Source of the DNA: Dasypus novemcinctus
Taxonomy: Eukaryota; Chordata; Mammalia; Cingulata; Dasypodidae
DNA length: 64,000 bases
Reading direction: 5' to 3'
NCBI RefSeq assembly: GCF_030445035.2
Contig: NC_080677.1
Span: 23,509,513 to 23,573,512, forward strand
Part shown: one piece after another, positions 22,943 through 33,052 of the stretch
Layout: every line of letters begins with the position of its first letter
Position numbering within the stretch: position 1 is the stretch's first letter
Translations under genes and position numbers: made by a program
The notes under the pieces: generated by a model
Databases searched by the model: none
Seen by the model: only the letters and a program-made list of their open reading frames with translations
Told to the model about the DNA's origin: nothing

Positions 22943-23060
22943 ACACCAAGCTGGATGGTTTCCTTTTAGGCAAGAAGGAGGTCAGCAACAGGCTCCCAAC
23001 AATAATGTGGAAGTTAACAATGATGGGCAAAATGTAAACAATCTAGAACTTGAAGAAATG
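22943..23060 (+). CDS. HERPUD2: HERPUD2 coding exon (Asn-rich cytosolic segment)
   Basis: Begins with the base completing an Ile codon, then reads HQAGWFPFRQEGGQQQAPNN and goes on through an Asn/Asp-rich stretch to ELEEM, ending in phase 0. Acceptor aacag and donor gtatgt are acceptable. From memory the human protein has Leu at the junction residue, so Ile here would be a conservative change. Confidence 0.94.
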
Positions 23061-23539
23061 GTATGTTAATGACGTTCTTGTATATTTTAAATATTGGTGT
23101 TTCTTCAAGACTGTATGGGACCAAAATAATAAAAGAGTCATGGTTGTTCCATAGGTATTTATGGAATGGCACATGAAGAAAAGCTAAAATATATATTTTG
23201 TGGTGGTTTCATCATGGAGAACTTTAATACTGAGTCAGTCATATACTAGAATGAAGTGGGGAGTATTAACATTATTCTTCCTGGAAATAGCCAAAAAAGA
23301 AAATTACACACATTGTGGATTTATTGTATTGTATTGGCAGTTGTTCCCTATGAATCTGAACACTGAAGAATTGCTCATTTTTGAACTTTAAAGATATATG
23401 ATCAGAGATGTACCACTTCCTTATATTACCTACTCATATTCCTTCTTTCTAGTAAAGAAGCACTTAACTCTCATCTTTTCTATCAAGAGTTATTACTAGC
23501 TGTTCAGATGATTTAGTATGTTCTTGTTTTGTTTGAAAG
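23061..23539 (+). other. HERPUD2: HERPUD2 last intron
   Basis: Short intron between gtatgt and 'tttgaaag'. No repeat is recognised. The open frame at 23,200-23,391 is intronic. Confidence 0.85.
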
Positions 23540-23701
23540 GAGCGTCTTATGGATGATGGTCTCGAAGATGAGAGTGGAGAAGATGCAGGTGAAGATGCCA
23601 GTGCAATTCAAAGGCCTGGATTAATGGCTTCAGCTTGGTCTTTTATCACCACCTTCTTTACTTCACTAATACCAGAGGGGCCTCCCCAGGTTGCCAATTA
23701 G
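23540..23701 (+). CDS. HERPUD2: HERPUD2 final coding exon and stop
   Basis: Phase-0 exon reading ERLMDDGLEDESGEDAGEDA, then SAIQRPGLMASAWSFITT, FFTSLIPEGPPQVAN and a TAG stop at 23,699-23,701. The C-terminal PEGPPQVAN identifies HERPUD2 against HERPUD1, whose end differs. The acidic cluster followed by a hydrophobic FITTFFTSLI tail is typical of the family. With the other three exons this gives about 241 codons with no disruption. Confidence 0.95.
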   Translation, partial: ERLMDDGLEDESGEDAGEDASAIQRPGLMASAWSFITTFFTSLIPEGPPQVAN

Positions 23702-24230
23702 ACTTGAAAAACTGTGCCAGCTGCAAAGGAGGGTTTGACTTTAGGAAAGTGTTTTAAATAACAGTGCAATTTCAAAAAAATTTATAACTTTCTTTTGATC
23801 ATCATGTACAGAGGTATTTTTTCTTTAAGCTCTATATGCATATGAATATTTTAAGCACAAATGGACTACTAAATGTGTGATTTTTTTTTTTTTTTAAGAT
23901 CCTAACAGAACATAATGTAACAATATTGGTCTTCCAGGTTTTATTCATTTCAATTATGTACATTATACCCAGATAGACCTGTTTGTGCGCCTTATTTCTT
24001 TAGAGCTGCTTTATATATAAATGTCTACAGCTAGTAGCCCAACCCTTCAATATATAATTTGAGTAAATATACCTATTTTCTGTGAACTATCCTAAAAGTT
24101 TTAAACAGAATGACCTCATAATTTTTAATAAAGAATATTATTTAAAATGTACTAGAAGCATCTTGCCCAGCCATAAAGCAATAAACTCAATAATCTTAAT
24201 TTTGAAATTTGAATAAATAATGGAAACTTT
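23702..24230 (+). other. HERPUD2: HERPUD2 3' UTR with candidate poly(A) signals
   Basis: AT-rich sequence directly after the stop. AATAAA hexamers occur at 24,127-24,132 and 24,180-24,185, with another AATAAA-containing stretch near 24,212. Which is used cannot be decided from sequence alone. A run of T lies at about 23,882-23,896. Confidence 0.65.
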
Positions 24231-25269
24231 CTATTTTAAGGGTATGTATCCCATCAATTGGAATTAGTATAAAAAGGCAGCTCTTCTGTGGAATTAACAG
24301 CGATAAAAATGTTTGATACAGGCAGTACTTTTATAAAATAAGATATGTTGGAAATCATTCCCTGTAATTTTTTAAATAAAAGGTCAATTATGCTAAACTG
24401 TCTTAAGGAATATTTGTTCCAACTCTTCAGTAACATGCCCATTACATGCAAAAATCTGTATCAATTTCAGTAGTTTTGGAAGGGTTGCTTTCTTCAAGTT
24501 CATTTTCACCTCTTTCCATTACAGATGAATGCCTTCTAGTTCTCAGGTGGTCTGAAACCTCAGAAGTTTATTAAAAATTCTTGCAAAAGCTGATGTAATA
24601 TTGCATAAGAAAGGAGAAAGTTTCTTATAGGGTAGCTAATTAAATTAAAACAAATGTAGATGGGAGAACATATGTCTTGTGTATGAAAATGTATTATTGT
24701 GATTATGGTACTGGTATAGGGATATATGATTAGGTAATAGAACAGAATAGAAGCTTAAGAACATTTTTCTATGAATTATTTTCTAAGTTTAATGATATAG
24801 GTAACATTTCAAGGGATAACGGTTAACCTTTTGAAAAGTAAAATTAGGTTTCTGTTTATATAAAAACAAATTCTAGGTGACATCATGATCAAATATGAAC
24901 AATAAAGCAATGAGAATACATAAAATAATAGGTGGAATGCTTACATTGGTGTGAGAAAATACCTTTATGGCAGAATCCCTAAATGAAAAGGTTGCTATGT
25001 ATGTAATGTTCTGGCATACATAATTAAAAGGAAAAAATGATGGAAAGGGTAATTAGCAAAGTTTTAAATTCAGTAAACAAGGACAAACATTCCAATAGGA
25101 AATGACCAAAGCATAAATATGGGTAATAAACATGAAAAATAATGTAGTGTGTAGAAGTTAAAATTGCTAAGATAAGAATGCTCGGTGTTGGTGAAGCTAT
25201 AGGGAGATGTAAAATAATATATAGTCTTTCTGGAAGGCAAGTATCAACTTTTCTAAGTGTGCCTGTCAC
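24231..25269. other. non-coding, no gene seen
   Basis: AT-rich, no recognised repeat except weak L1-like text near 24,940-25,200 (aaaggttgctatgtatgtaa, 'gttggtgaagctatagggag'). Confidence 0.4.
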
Positions 25270-25640
25270 AAATATGCAGATCAGTCAGTGTCATCTGTTT
25301 GCTCCTAGAATGAAAACCAGGCTCCTTACCATGTCTTACAAAGTCCTGAAAGTTCTGGCCCTTGCCTCATCTCAGACTGTGCTCTCCTTTGATACTTCTG
25401 TTCAAGCTAGGCTGGTCTTCCAATTCTACCACTCTTTTCAGCCCCAGGACTTTTATAGCTGCTGTCTTTTGCTTGGAGCACATTCCCTTCCTTCTTTGTC
25501 ACAGTAACACTTAATAATCATCCCTCAGACATGGTAATTGTCAGTTCCTTAGGGAAGGTTTTCCCTGGTAGCACCACTTACCTTTTGTACTTAGTACCAT
25601 TATAGTTTATATTTATTTTCTTTTTTGTCTTTCCCACAAG
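25270..25640 (+). repeat. L2 LINE 3' fragment
   Basis: 'cttacaaagtcctgaaagtt', 'ctggcccttgcctcatctca', 'ttgcttggagcacattccct' and 'ccttagggaaggttttccct' follow the order of the conserved L2 3' coding end. Sense orientation. The open frame at 25,178-25,507 is part of it. Confidence 0.75.
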
Positions 25641-25679
25641 ATATCAGGGCACTGAGGGTGGTGAATGTATTCTTTTTTA

Positions 25680-27290
25680 TATATACTTTTTCATTTTTAA
25701 AAAGATACTTAGAATACATAGATGTTACGTAAGAAATATTTGGGATTCCCATATGCCCTGCTCCCTACCCTTCCCACGTTTTCCCGTATTAATAACAACA
25801 TTTATTAGTGTGGTATATTTGTTACAATAGATGAACACATTTTGGAGCATTGTCATTAAGCGTGGATTATAGTTTACATTGTAGTTTGCTTTGTCTCCTG
25901 CACATTTTTGTAAGTTATGACAAGATATATAATGGCCTGTAGCTGTCATTGCAATGTCATTCAGGCCTATTCCCAAGTCCCAAAAATGCCCCCAGATTAC
26001 AAATTTTTCCCTCTCCCTCCCCACACAATCTGGTAGCCACTGCCTCCACATCAATGATAAAAGTTCTTCCATTGCTACAATCAGAATCTATAGTAAAATA
26101 ACAGTAAGTCTACTCTAGAACATCATTCATTCCCCAATCCTGAGAGTTCTTGGATAGTGATGCTCACTCTGCCTCTAATTCAGAGGGGCTTAGATCCTAT
26201 GGAGCAGATCGATGGGACCATCTTGCTTGCAGTTGCAGACTCTCTTTTCCTTGAGATGGTCATTGTCTGTCATCATCATCTTGTTGTCCAGGGTGAGTCC
26301 GATGAACTGGAGAGTAGGTGTTGCAACTCTGCTGAGATTCAAGGCCCAAATGGTACATGGATAGCCCAAAGATTTAAGTCTCTTGGACATACACCTATCA
26401 ACTGTAGTACTAACTATAGGTTCAAATAGAAGGGGCAGAAGAGTCATGTGTAAGGAAACCACAACAGAATCCATCTCTGTCACACTGGGGACACTGGCAG
26501 GGCACCAAACTCCTGAGCTGTCTGCCCTGCCTATAGTGTCTGGATGTCTTCAGAGCCCTAGGGCCCAGCTATTTGGGGCAATATTTACTTTGGCAGCCAA
26601 TGAGATCCTGCTGAAATGTGCATAAGCGTAACCTCTGGAATGACCTCCCAGCTCACTTTGAAGTCTCTTAGCCATATAAACTCATTTGTCTTTACCCTTT
26701 CCGCCTTTTGGCTATGGCCTTTTCCCAGTTGCATTGCTACTTGGTGCTTGGTAGTAATTCCTCAGTGCCAGGGAGGCTTATCTTTGGGAGTCATGTCCCA
26801 TGCTGGGGGAAAGGTAATGCATTTATATGCTGAGTTTGGCTTAGAGGTCACATTTGAGAAATAAGGAGGCTCTCTGGAGGTGACTCTTAGGTACCCTATA
26901 ATACTAGGCTAAGTTTCAATCTCTAAAGTCTCATAAGAACAGTCATCAATATCTAGGGCCCATCAATGGTCCATCCTCCTTTACTATTCACTGCCCCTGT
27001 ACTCAGGATTCTTGCTGTCCCAGTAGAGAATGTGACAGAGCTCCCCAGGATGGGAATTTGATATTCTTATGGTTATTGTGTGAATCTCCACTAACTGGGA
27101 CAATGCCCCATGGACACTTGAACACATTCACATGTCTTATAGGTATGCCCCAAATGAACCTCCTCCCATGTATCCCCCATTACTGACACCCCACACCAAT
27201 GATCTTCCCCTTCCACAGTTGTAACCTTTCTGTGATCCAAAACTTCAAAAATGAAGCTAACAAAATAACCAAATACAATTAATAAGAAAA
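25680..27290 (-). repeat. long L1-3'-UTR-like interspersed repeat, antisense
   Basis: Begins with a reversed A-rich terminus and 'gggattcccatatgccctgc', then 'gtggtatatttgttacaata', the reversed 3'-UTR motif also seen at 42,890, 57,410 and 29,060. It continues without an obvious break for about 1.6 kb, through 'caaagatttaagtctcttgg' and 'ctttgggagtcatgtcccat', to 27,260. Whether the distal kilobase belongs to the same element is uncertain. Frames inside (25,725-26,864) are not genes. Confidence 0.5.
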
Positions 27291-27321
27291 CGAAATGATG
27301 GTTTTTAAAAATAACAAAATA

Positions 27322-27692
27322 GGGAAATGGACTTTGGCCCAGTGGTTAGGGCGTCCGTCTACCACATGGGAGGTCCACGGTTCAAACCCCGGGCCTCCTT
27401 GACCCGTGTGGAGCTGGCCCATGCGCAGTGCTGATGCGCCCAAGGAGTGCTGCACCACGCAGGGGTGTCCCCCGCGTAGGGGAGCCCCACGCGCAAGGAG
27501 TGCACCCCGTGAGGAGAGCTGCCTAGCGCGAAAGAAAGTGCAGCCTGCCCAGTAATGGCGCCGCCCACACTTCTGTGCCGCTGACGATAACAGAAGCCAA
27601 CAACAACAACAACAAAAAAAGACACAGAAAACAGACAACCAGGGGAGGGGAAGGGAATTAAATAAATAAAAATAAATCTTTAAAAAATAAAA
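27322..27692 (+). mobile_element. DAS-SINE, sense
   Basis: Head gggaaatggactttggccca, B box (ggttcaaaccccgggcc), body and an A-rich tail (aaataaataaaaataaatct). The body is slightly shortened near 27,570, where the 'aca cagcaagatgac' block is missing. Little decayed. Confidence 0.92.
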
Positions 27693-28375
27693 AAATTAAA
27701 ATTAAAAATAACAAAATACAAAAAATTTAAAAATAAATTTGAAGTAAAGAATTAAAAATTTTGATGTCTTTGGTCACTTTATGATCTATTGTATGTATAA
27801 TGACATTTTCTTCTGTTTATTCCCCCAGTGTCTTTTTGTGTGAGTGTGTGAATATATTTTTGCTCTTTGTTATTGCCTCAGTTCTAGAAGAGTGCCCTGT
27901 GGTTTGCTTAGTAAATGAATGAGTGCTTAAAAAATACACATACCTTTGAACCAACAAAAGTTCCAGAGACTATCATGCGTATGTGAGATTTTGCAATCCA
28001 GGTGTTTACTATATTGTTTATACTAGAAAAAAATTAGAACTGACAAATTCCACCAGGTAAGCTATGATGCATTCACACATTGAAATACTATATATGTAGC
28101 CATTAAAAATGATGTAGAAATATGACTAAAAGGTAGATAAAATATATTGAAAATAGCATGTCCTCACTTTTATATATGTGGGTATATGCAAAGACATGGG
28201 AAGACTATACATCTATAATGTTAATATTTTGACAGTTGTGGGATTGATACTTCTTTATGCTTATCTCTTTTTAAACTTTTGCTGTAATGAATTTTTGCCT
28301 GTTTTAAGTTACTTTTATAAAGAGATAAAAGACTTAACAGCATTAATAACAAAACAAACATATATATATATCACA
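27693..28375. other. non-coding, no gene seen
   Basis: AT-rich, with L1-like text at 28,060-28,330 (the antisense counterpart is common in L1 3' ends). No gene. Confidence 0.4.
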
Positions 28376-29230
28376 TCTTACTTCACCCTACCACCAATAC
28401 CTTGCATTGTTGTGAAACATTTTTAACTAATGCTGAAAGAGCATCCTCAAAATACTACTACTAACCAAAGTATCTTACGTTAGGTGTATTTTCCCCCCAA
28501 CCCACCCTATTATTAATACTAAAAATTTTTTTTATCTCATTTATACGTGAATATTACATAAACAATAAGTGTCTAATAAAAGTTGTGAACTTACGAAGCA
28601 AACATATAACATGATACACGGGTTCCATACATCAGCCCACCCCCAACACCTTGCATTGTTGTGAAACAGTTGTTACAAGTTATGAAAGAATATTATCAAA
28701 ATCTTACTATAATTCATATCATATGTAACATGCATTTTTTTTTTATTGACTTTTTTATCCCCTGCCCCTTGTGGCTTTTTGTGTGCTGTCTGCTCTCTGT
28801 GTCCGCTTGCTGCATGCTCTTCTGCATTTTTTTTTTTTGCTTATCTCCCTTTTTATTGCGTCCCCTTGCTCAGTTGGCTCTCTGCAGTGCCCCGGGCCTG
28901 TGGCCTTTAAAAGGAGACACCAGGACGCTAATCCAGGGTCTCCCATATGGTAGACAGGAGCCCAACTGATTAAGCCACCTCCTGTTTCATGCATTTTTCC
29001 CCCAACCCAACATGTTATTTTTTAAAATATATTTTTATTACGGAAGTTGTGAACTTAGAAAACAATTATTCACATGTGCAGAATTCCCATACAACACCCC
29101 TCTATCAACATGCCACACTATGTTGGAACATTTGTTACAGATTATGAGATAGTATCATCAGACTATTCCACTAACCATGGTCCACAGCATACATTTGGTA
29201 CACTTTTTGCATACTCCCCATTATCAACAC
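28376..29230 (-). repeat. tandem ~250-bp units of L1-3'-UTR type
   Basis: The block 'cttgcattgttgtgaaac' occurs at 28,401 and again at 28,650 (249 bp apart), each time followed by 'gttacaag/taactaatg ... gaaagaatattatcaaaat' type text. A diverged third version starts near 29,085 (tgccacactatgttggaaca). A SINE at 28,735-28,988 splits the second unit. The repeat resembles the 'no gene, L1 3' UTR' text at 25,690 and 57,430. Confidence 0.55.
28735..28988 (-). mobile_element. short DAS-related SINE, antisense
   Basis: Reversed A-tail, then 'ctgtctgctctctgtgtccg', and a reversed head ending 'taagccacctcctgtttc'. Flanks catgcattttt on the left and catgcatttttcccc on the right are a target duplication. 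The body is shorter and different from the main DAS type. Confidence 0.8.
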
Positions 29231-30555
29231 AGTACATATTTATTACAGATGCATGACTATTACAGTATTGCTATTAACCGCAGTCCATAGGCCACACCAA
29301 TTGTATTTTTCCCATGGTTCTCCACATTCCCACCACCCTGCCATAGTGATGTACTTCTGCTCTAGCTCAGGACACTTGGATCTGTACCATCAACCACAAC
29401 TCTCATCTACCCTCTGGGTTCATTGTGTTATTTAGTCCCTAGATTATTCTCTAGCTGTCTTTCAATTGATATTTACATCCCTAGACTACCCGTTTCCAGC
29501 CACATTCCCATTTCTAAATCAGCTGTTACTCACTATAACGTGTTAACCATCAAATCTATACATTTTCCACACTTTTACAATAAAAATAATTAAAACTTCT
29601 ACATATATTAAGCATCAGTAGTCCATCTCAGTCTTTCTCTTATCACCTTTAAGAATCATACCTATCACTAGGACTTGAAGATTTTTTTCTACAATTTCTT
29701 CTAGAATCTTTATAGTTCTTGCTTTTATATTTAGGTTTTCCATTTTGAGTTAATTTTTGTATAAGGGGTGAAATAGGGGTCCTTTTTCCTTCTTTTGACT
29801 ATGGATGTCCAGTTCTCCTAGCACCATTTGTTGAAAGAACTGTTCTGCCTGAGCTGGGTGGGTTTCACAGGCTTGTCAAAAATCTCTTGACCTTAGATGT
29901 GAGGGTCTGTTTCTGAACCATCAATTCAGTTCCGTTCACCTATGTGTCTGTATGCCAGTACCATGCTGTTTTTACCACTGTAGCTAGGTAGTATGATTTA
30001 AAGTCCAGAAGTAAGAGTCCTCCAATTTCACTTTTCCTTTTTAAGATGTTTCTGGCTATTCAGGACCCCTTAACCTTCCAAATAAATTTCACAATCGTGC
30101 TTTCCATTTATTTTTTAAAATGCTGGTGGAATTTTTATCAGGATTGCACTGAATCTGTATACCAATTTGAGTAGAATTGACATTTTAATGACAGTCTTCT
30201 AATCTGTTAGCATGGAATGTTCTTCCAATTAGGTCTTTTAAAATTTATTTTAACAATGCTGGTCTCTTAGTTATAAACTCTCTCAGTTTTGTTTATCTGT
30301 GAATATTCTAAACTTACCCTCATTTTTGAAAGACGGTCTTGCCAGATCTAAGATTCTTGGCTGGAAGTTTTTCTCTTTCAGTATCTTAAATATATCATAC
30401 CAATGTCTTTTTGTCTCCATGGTTTCTGATAAGAAATTGGCACTTAATCTTATTGGGTACCCCTTTTATATTATGCATTGCTTTTCTCTTGCTATTCTCA
30501 GAATTTTCTCTTTGTCTTTGGCATTTGACATTCTGATTAGTATGTGTCTCCAAGT

Positions 30556-31056
30556 TCATCTATTCAGATTTATTTGGATGGGAGTACATTGTGCTTCTTG
30601 GACATGGATATCCATGTCCTTTAATAAGGTTGGGAAAATTTCTACCACTATTTCTTCAAATATTCCTTTTGTCCCCTTTCCCTTCTCTTCTCCTTCTGGG
30701 ACATCCATGACATGCATGTTTACACATCTCTTGCAGTCATTTATTTCCCTGAGACCTTGTTCAATTCTTTCCATTCTTTTTTCCATCTGTTCTTTTGTAT
30801 GTTCACTTTCAGAGACCATTTCTTCAAGTTTACCAATCCTTTTTTCTGCCTCCTGAAATCTGCTATTATATGATTCCAGTGTATTTTTAATTTCATTGAT
30901 TGCACCTTTCATTCCCATGAGATCTGCTATTTTTCTATGAATGCTTTCAAATTCTTCTTTGTGCTCATCCAGTGTCTTCTTAATATCCTTAATCTCTGTA
31001 GCCATCTCATTGAATTTATTGAGATTTGTTTGAACATCTGTGATTAGTTGTCTCAA
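30556..31056 (-). pseudogene. L1 ORF1p-like frame (coiled coil plus start of RRM)
   Basis: An open frame of 166 codons on the - strand. The first two thirds are heptad-rich and charged (NKFNEMATEIKDIKKTLDEH ... LESYNSRFQEAEKRIGKLEE), typical of the L1 ORF1p coiled coil. It then passes to MHVMDVPEGEEKGKGTKGIF and DIHVQEAQCTP, the beginning of the RNA-recognition part. It stops before the C-terminal domain, and ORF1 text continues in other frames. ORF1p is the nucleic-acid chaperone of the L1 RNP. This copy is truncated and presumably dead. Confidence 0.82.
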
Positions 31057-32092
31057 CTTCTTTATGTCATCTGGAGGCTTATCTTATTCCTTTAAATGGG
31101 TCTTATCTTCCTGTTGCTTGGTGTGGATTGTAATTTTTTGTTTGTGTTTTGGCATCTGGCTTACTAGATGTATTTATTCTGGGTGCAGTTTCTCTTTTCA
31201 GTTTAGGGCTTTCTTTTCCTTTCTCCCTTGCTGGTTGTGTAATAGGAGGCAAGCATGTACTTAGTGCTATAAGCTGTGGAGGCTCAAGCTGCCCTTATTT
31301 CCCCAGGAACTGAAGAAGTTTCTCCCAACTTTCTCCTTTGCCAGGAGAAGGGACAGAGCCACAGCTGTGTGGAATAATCCAAGTTTGCAGGTCTAGACTA
31401 TAGTCTAGACAGTGCCCAGAGAGACCAATGAAGCTTCAAGCCCCTTTCTCCCCTGCCTGGGGCGAGGATGGAGCTGCAGATGTGGGCAGCAGTCTATGCC
31501 ATGTGGGTCCAAGATGACTGCAGCTTCCCTGGTAGACTTCTGAATATTTGATCTGCCTGCCGAATGTTCCTGCAATTACCCAAAGAGGCTGGTGTGGGGT
31601 CTGCCAGCTTCCTCCCTGCTAGAAATGGGGCTGAAGCCCAGGTTAGGGGTGCAGGCCGATTTGGGTGAAAGAAGCCGGTACCTACCAGCACTGTGATTTT
31701 CAGTCGGCCAGGTTTCCCCTCTTGCTGGAGGTGGAGTAAAAATGGCAGCTACTGGCCTTTTTCCAACTTGGACAGGTTCAAACTTTAGCTGTTCTCAGGG
31801 CCATATTCCAGCCAGCCAAATTCACCAATCAGCAGCTGAAGTCAATGGCCAACCGTCTCTTCCTCCCCTGTTTTTGGGAAATGGAACTTCCAATTCCAGT
31901 CACAGATTAGCTCCTGAGGTGGCTTCTGCTGCCAGAGAAGGAGGATCACCGGCCTCCATGGTGTGGCCTGTGTTTTCCCCGAGAGGGTGGTGCTGGTCCC
32001 CCCAGCTTCCTCCCTGCTGAAGGGGGGGGCGGGGAGCTGGAGTTCATGCTAGAGCTGCAATCCGATATGGATGGAAAGAAGCTGGTCCCTAC

Positions 32093-32589
32093 TGTTGTAG
32101 AGAAATCGGGTGTGCGCGGTATCGAAGGCCAGGACACGAGAGTACCGAGAAGGAAGTTAGTTTATTTCGACCAGCCGGGCTCGGCGGACTCTCGTCCTAA
32201 TAAAAACCGAGCCCTGAATAGAATTTTGGGTTCCCTTTTATACAGAAAAGATATAAGGATAGGGAGCTAAATGGTGCTTTTGTGAAAGAAAATGACTTTC
32301 CTTGTTAAGTGTTTGTCTGAGTACCAGATAAGTTTTGAATTATAGTACCCCCATATTTTAGGTGAGCTTGAATTAGCATATCCCTCACATCTCCGGTGAG
32401 CTTGAATTAGCATATCGCTCACATCTCAGGTAAACTTGAATTAGCATATCCGGATGCAACCTTGAATACACATTTGTCTCACATCCTTTTGGAACATTCA
32501 GAGACTATAGGGCCTATATTACTTACTTGGCCATCTTGGGGACTAGGTACTCTTGGAAACAATTTTGAATTTATGCACAGGCTATATCA
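32093..32589 (-). mobile_element. Solo retroviral LTR, ERV class I-like
   Basis: On the + strand it begins tgttgtagag and ends ctatatca, so it has TG...CA ends. It is flanked by ctac on both sides (32,089-32,092 and 32,590-32,593). Read on the - strand there is a TATA-like tataaaag around 32,240 and an AATAAA signal at 32,166-32,161. Between them, 8-base inverted repeats (gggctcgg / ccgagccc at 32,177-32,184 and 32,207-32,214) could form a hairpin in R. Length 497 bp, solo. A 4-bp duplication is usual for class I (gamma-like) ERVs. Confidence 0.85.
32361..32454 (-). repeat. 34-bp direct repeats in the LTR U3
   Basis: Three units start at 32,361, 32,395 and 32,429, with the shared core cttgaattagcatatc and period 34. 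They lie on the U3 side, where retroviral enhancers are often repeated. Part of a fourth, weaker unit may follow (caaccttgaatacacat). Confidence 0.9.
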
Positions 32590-33052
32590 CTACCAGCCCT
32601 GTGATTTTCAGTCCATCTGCTTCCCCTCATCCAGGGGCAGAATTAAAATGGTGGCTACTGGCCTCTTTCTGACTCGAACGGGTTCAAACTTTAGCTGTGC
32701 TTAGGATTATACTTTAGTCCACCGAATCTACTAATAAGTAGCTGAAGTTGGTACCCAATCATCTCTTCCCTGTTTTTGGAAAGTGAAGCTTCCAATTCCA
32801 GCTGGGACTAGCTCCCGAGGTGGCTTGTCCTGCCAGTGGAGGATGGGCAGGAGCCTCGGGGGCGTGGAGCGCTCTACTTACGAGTCTTCTCAGCAGGTGG
32901 GCAGGCTCCTTCCATTCTTTCAAGGATGTTGTAGGATGCTCTTCTGGTGTCCTGGAGCTTCCAAACAGGTGCTTTAGATAACACTGGGTGATTATTAACT
33001 TCTCTGTAGCAGGAGCTGACTAGGAGCTCCTTACTCTGCTACCAGCTTGCTG

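Larger units (their letters stand above)
29015..33052 (-). mobile_element. Internally deleted L1 with monomeric 5' UTR, antisense
   Basis: Read on the - strand, the order is: a GC-rich 5' UTR of repeated units (33,052 to about 31,270), ORF1 (about 31,080-30,560), the inter-ORF region (about 30,540-30,240), then directly the distal reverse-transcriptase/C-terminal part of ORF2 (about 30,235-29,660), then a 3'-UTR-like block to 29,015. Most of ORF2 is absent, including the endonuclease and the proximal reverse transcriptase. A solo LTR splits the promoter. Confidence 0.75.
31440..33052 (-). promoter_or_regulatory. L1 5' UTR made of ~405-bp tandem monomers
   Basis: The block ending 'gaagccggtacctaccagca' at about 31,670-31,690 recurs as 'gaagctggtccctac' at 32,079-32,092 and continues after the LTR as 'cagccctgtgattttcag' (32,594). 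This gives about 2.3 units of roughly 405 bp. Each complete unit has a YY1-like element: aaaatggcagc at 31,739-31,749 and aaaatggtggc at 32,645-32,655. It also has the paired blocks 'ggttcaaactttagctgt', 'cttccaattccag' and 'cttcctccctgct'. Tandem monomers act as promoters in murine L1s; a similar role here is inferred. Confidence 0.7.

Noticed and set aside
30299-30856. 185-codon + strand frame
   Set aside because: It is antisense to the L1 ORF1 and inter-ORF region and has no independent support.
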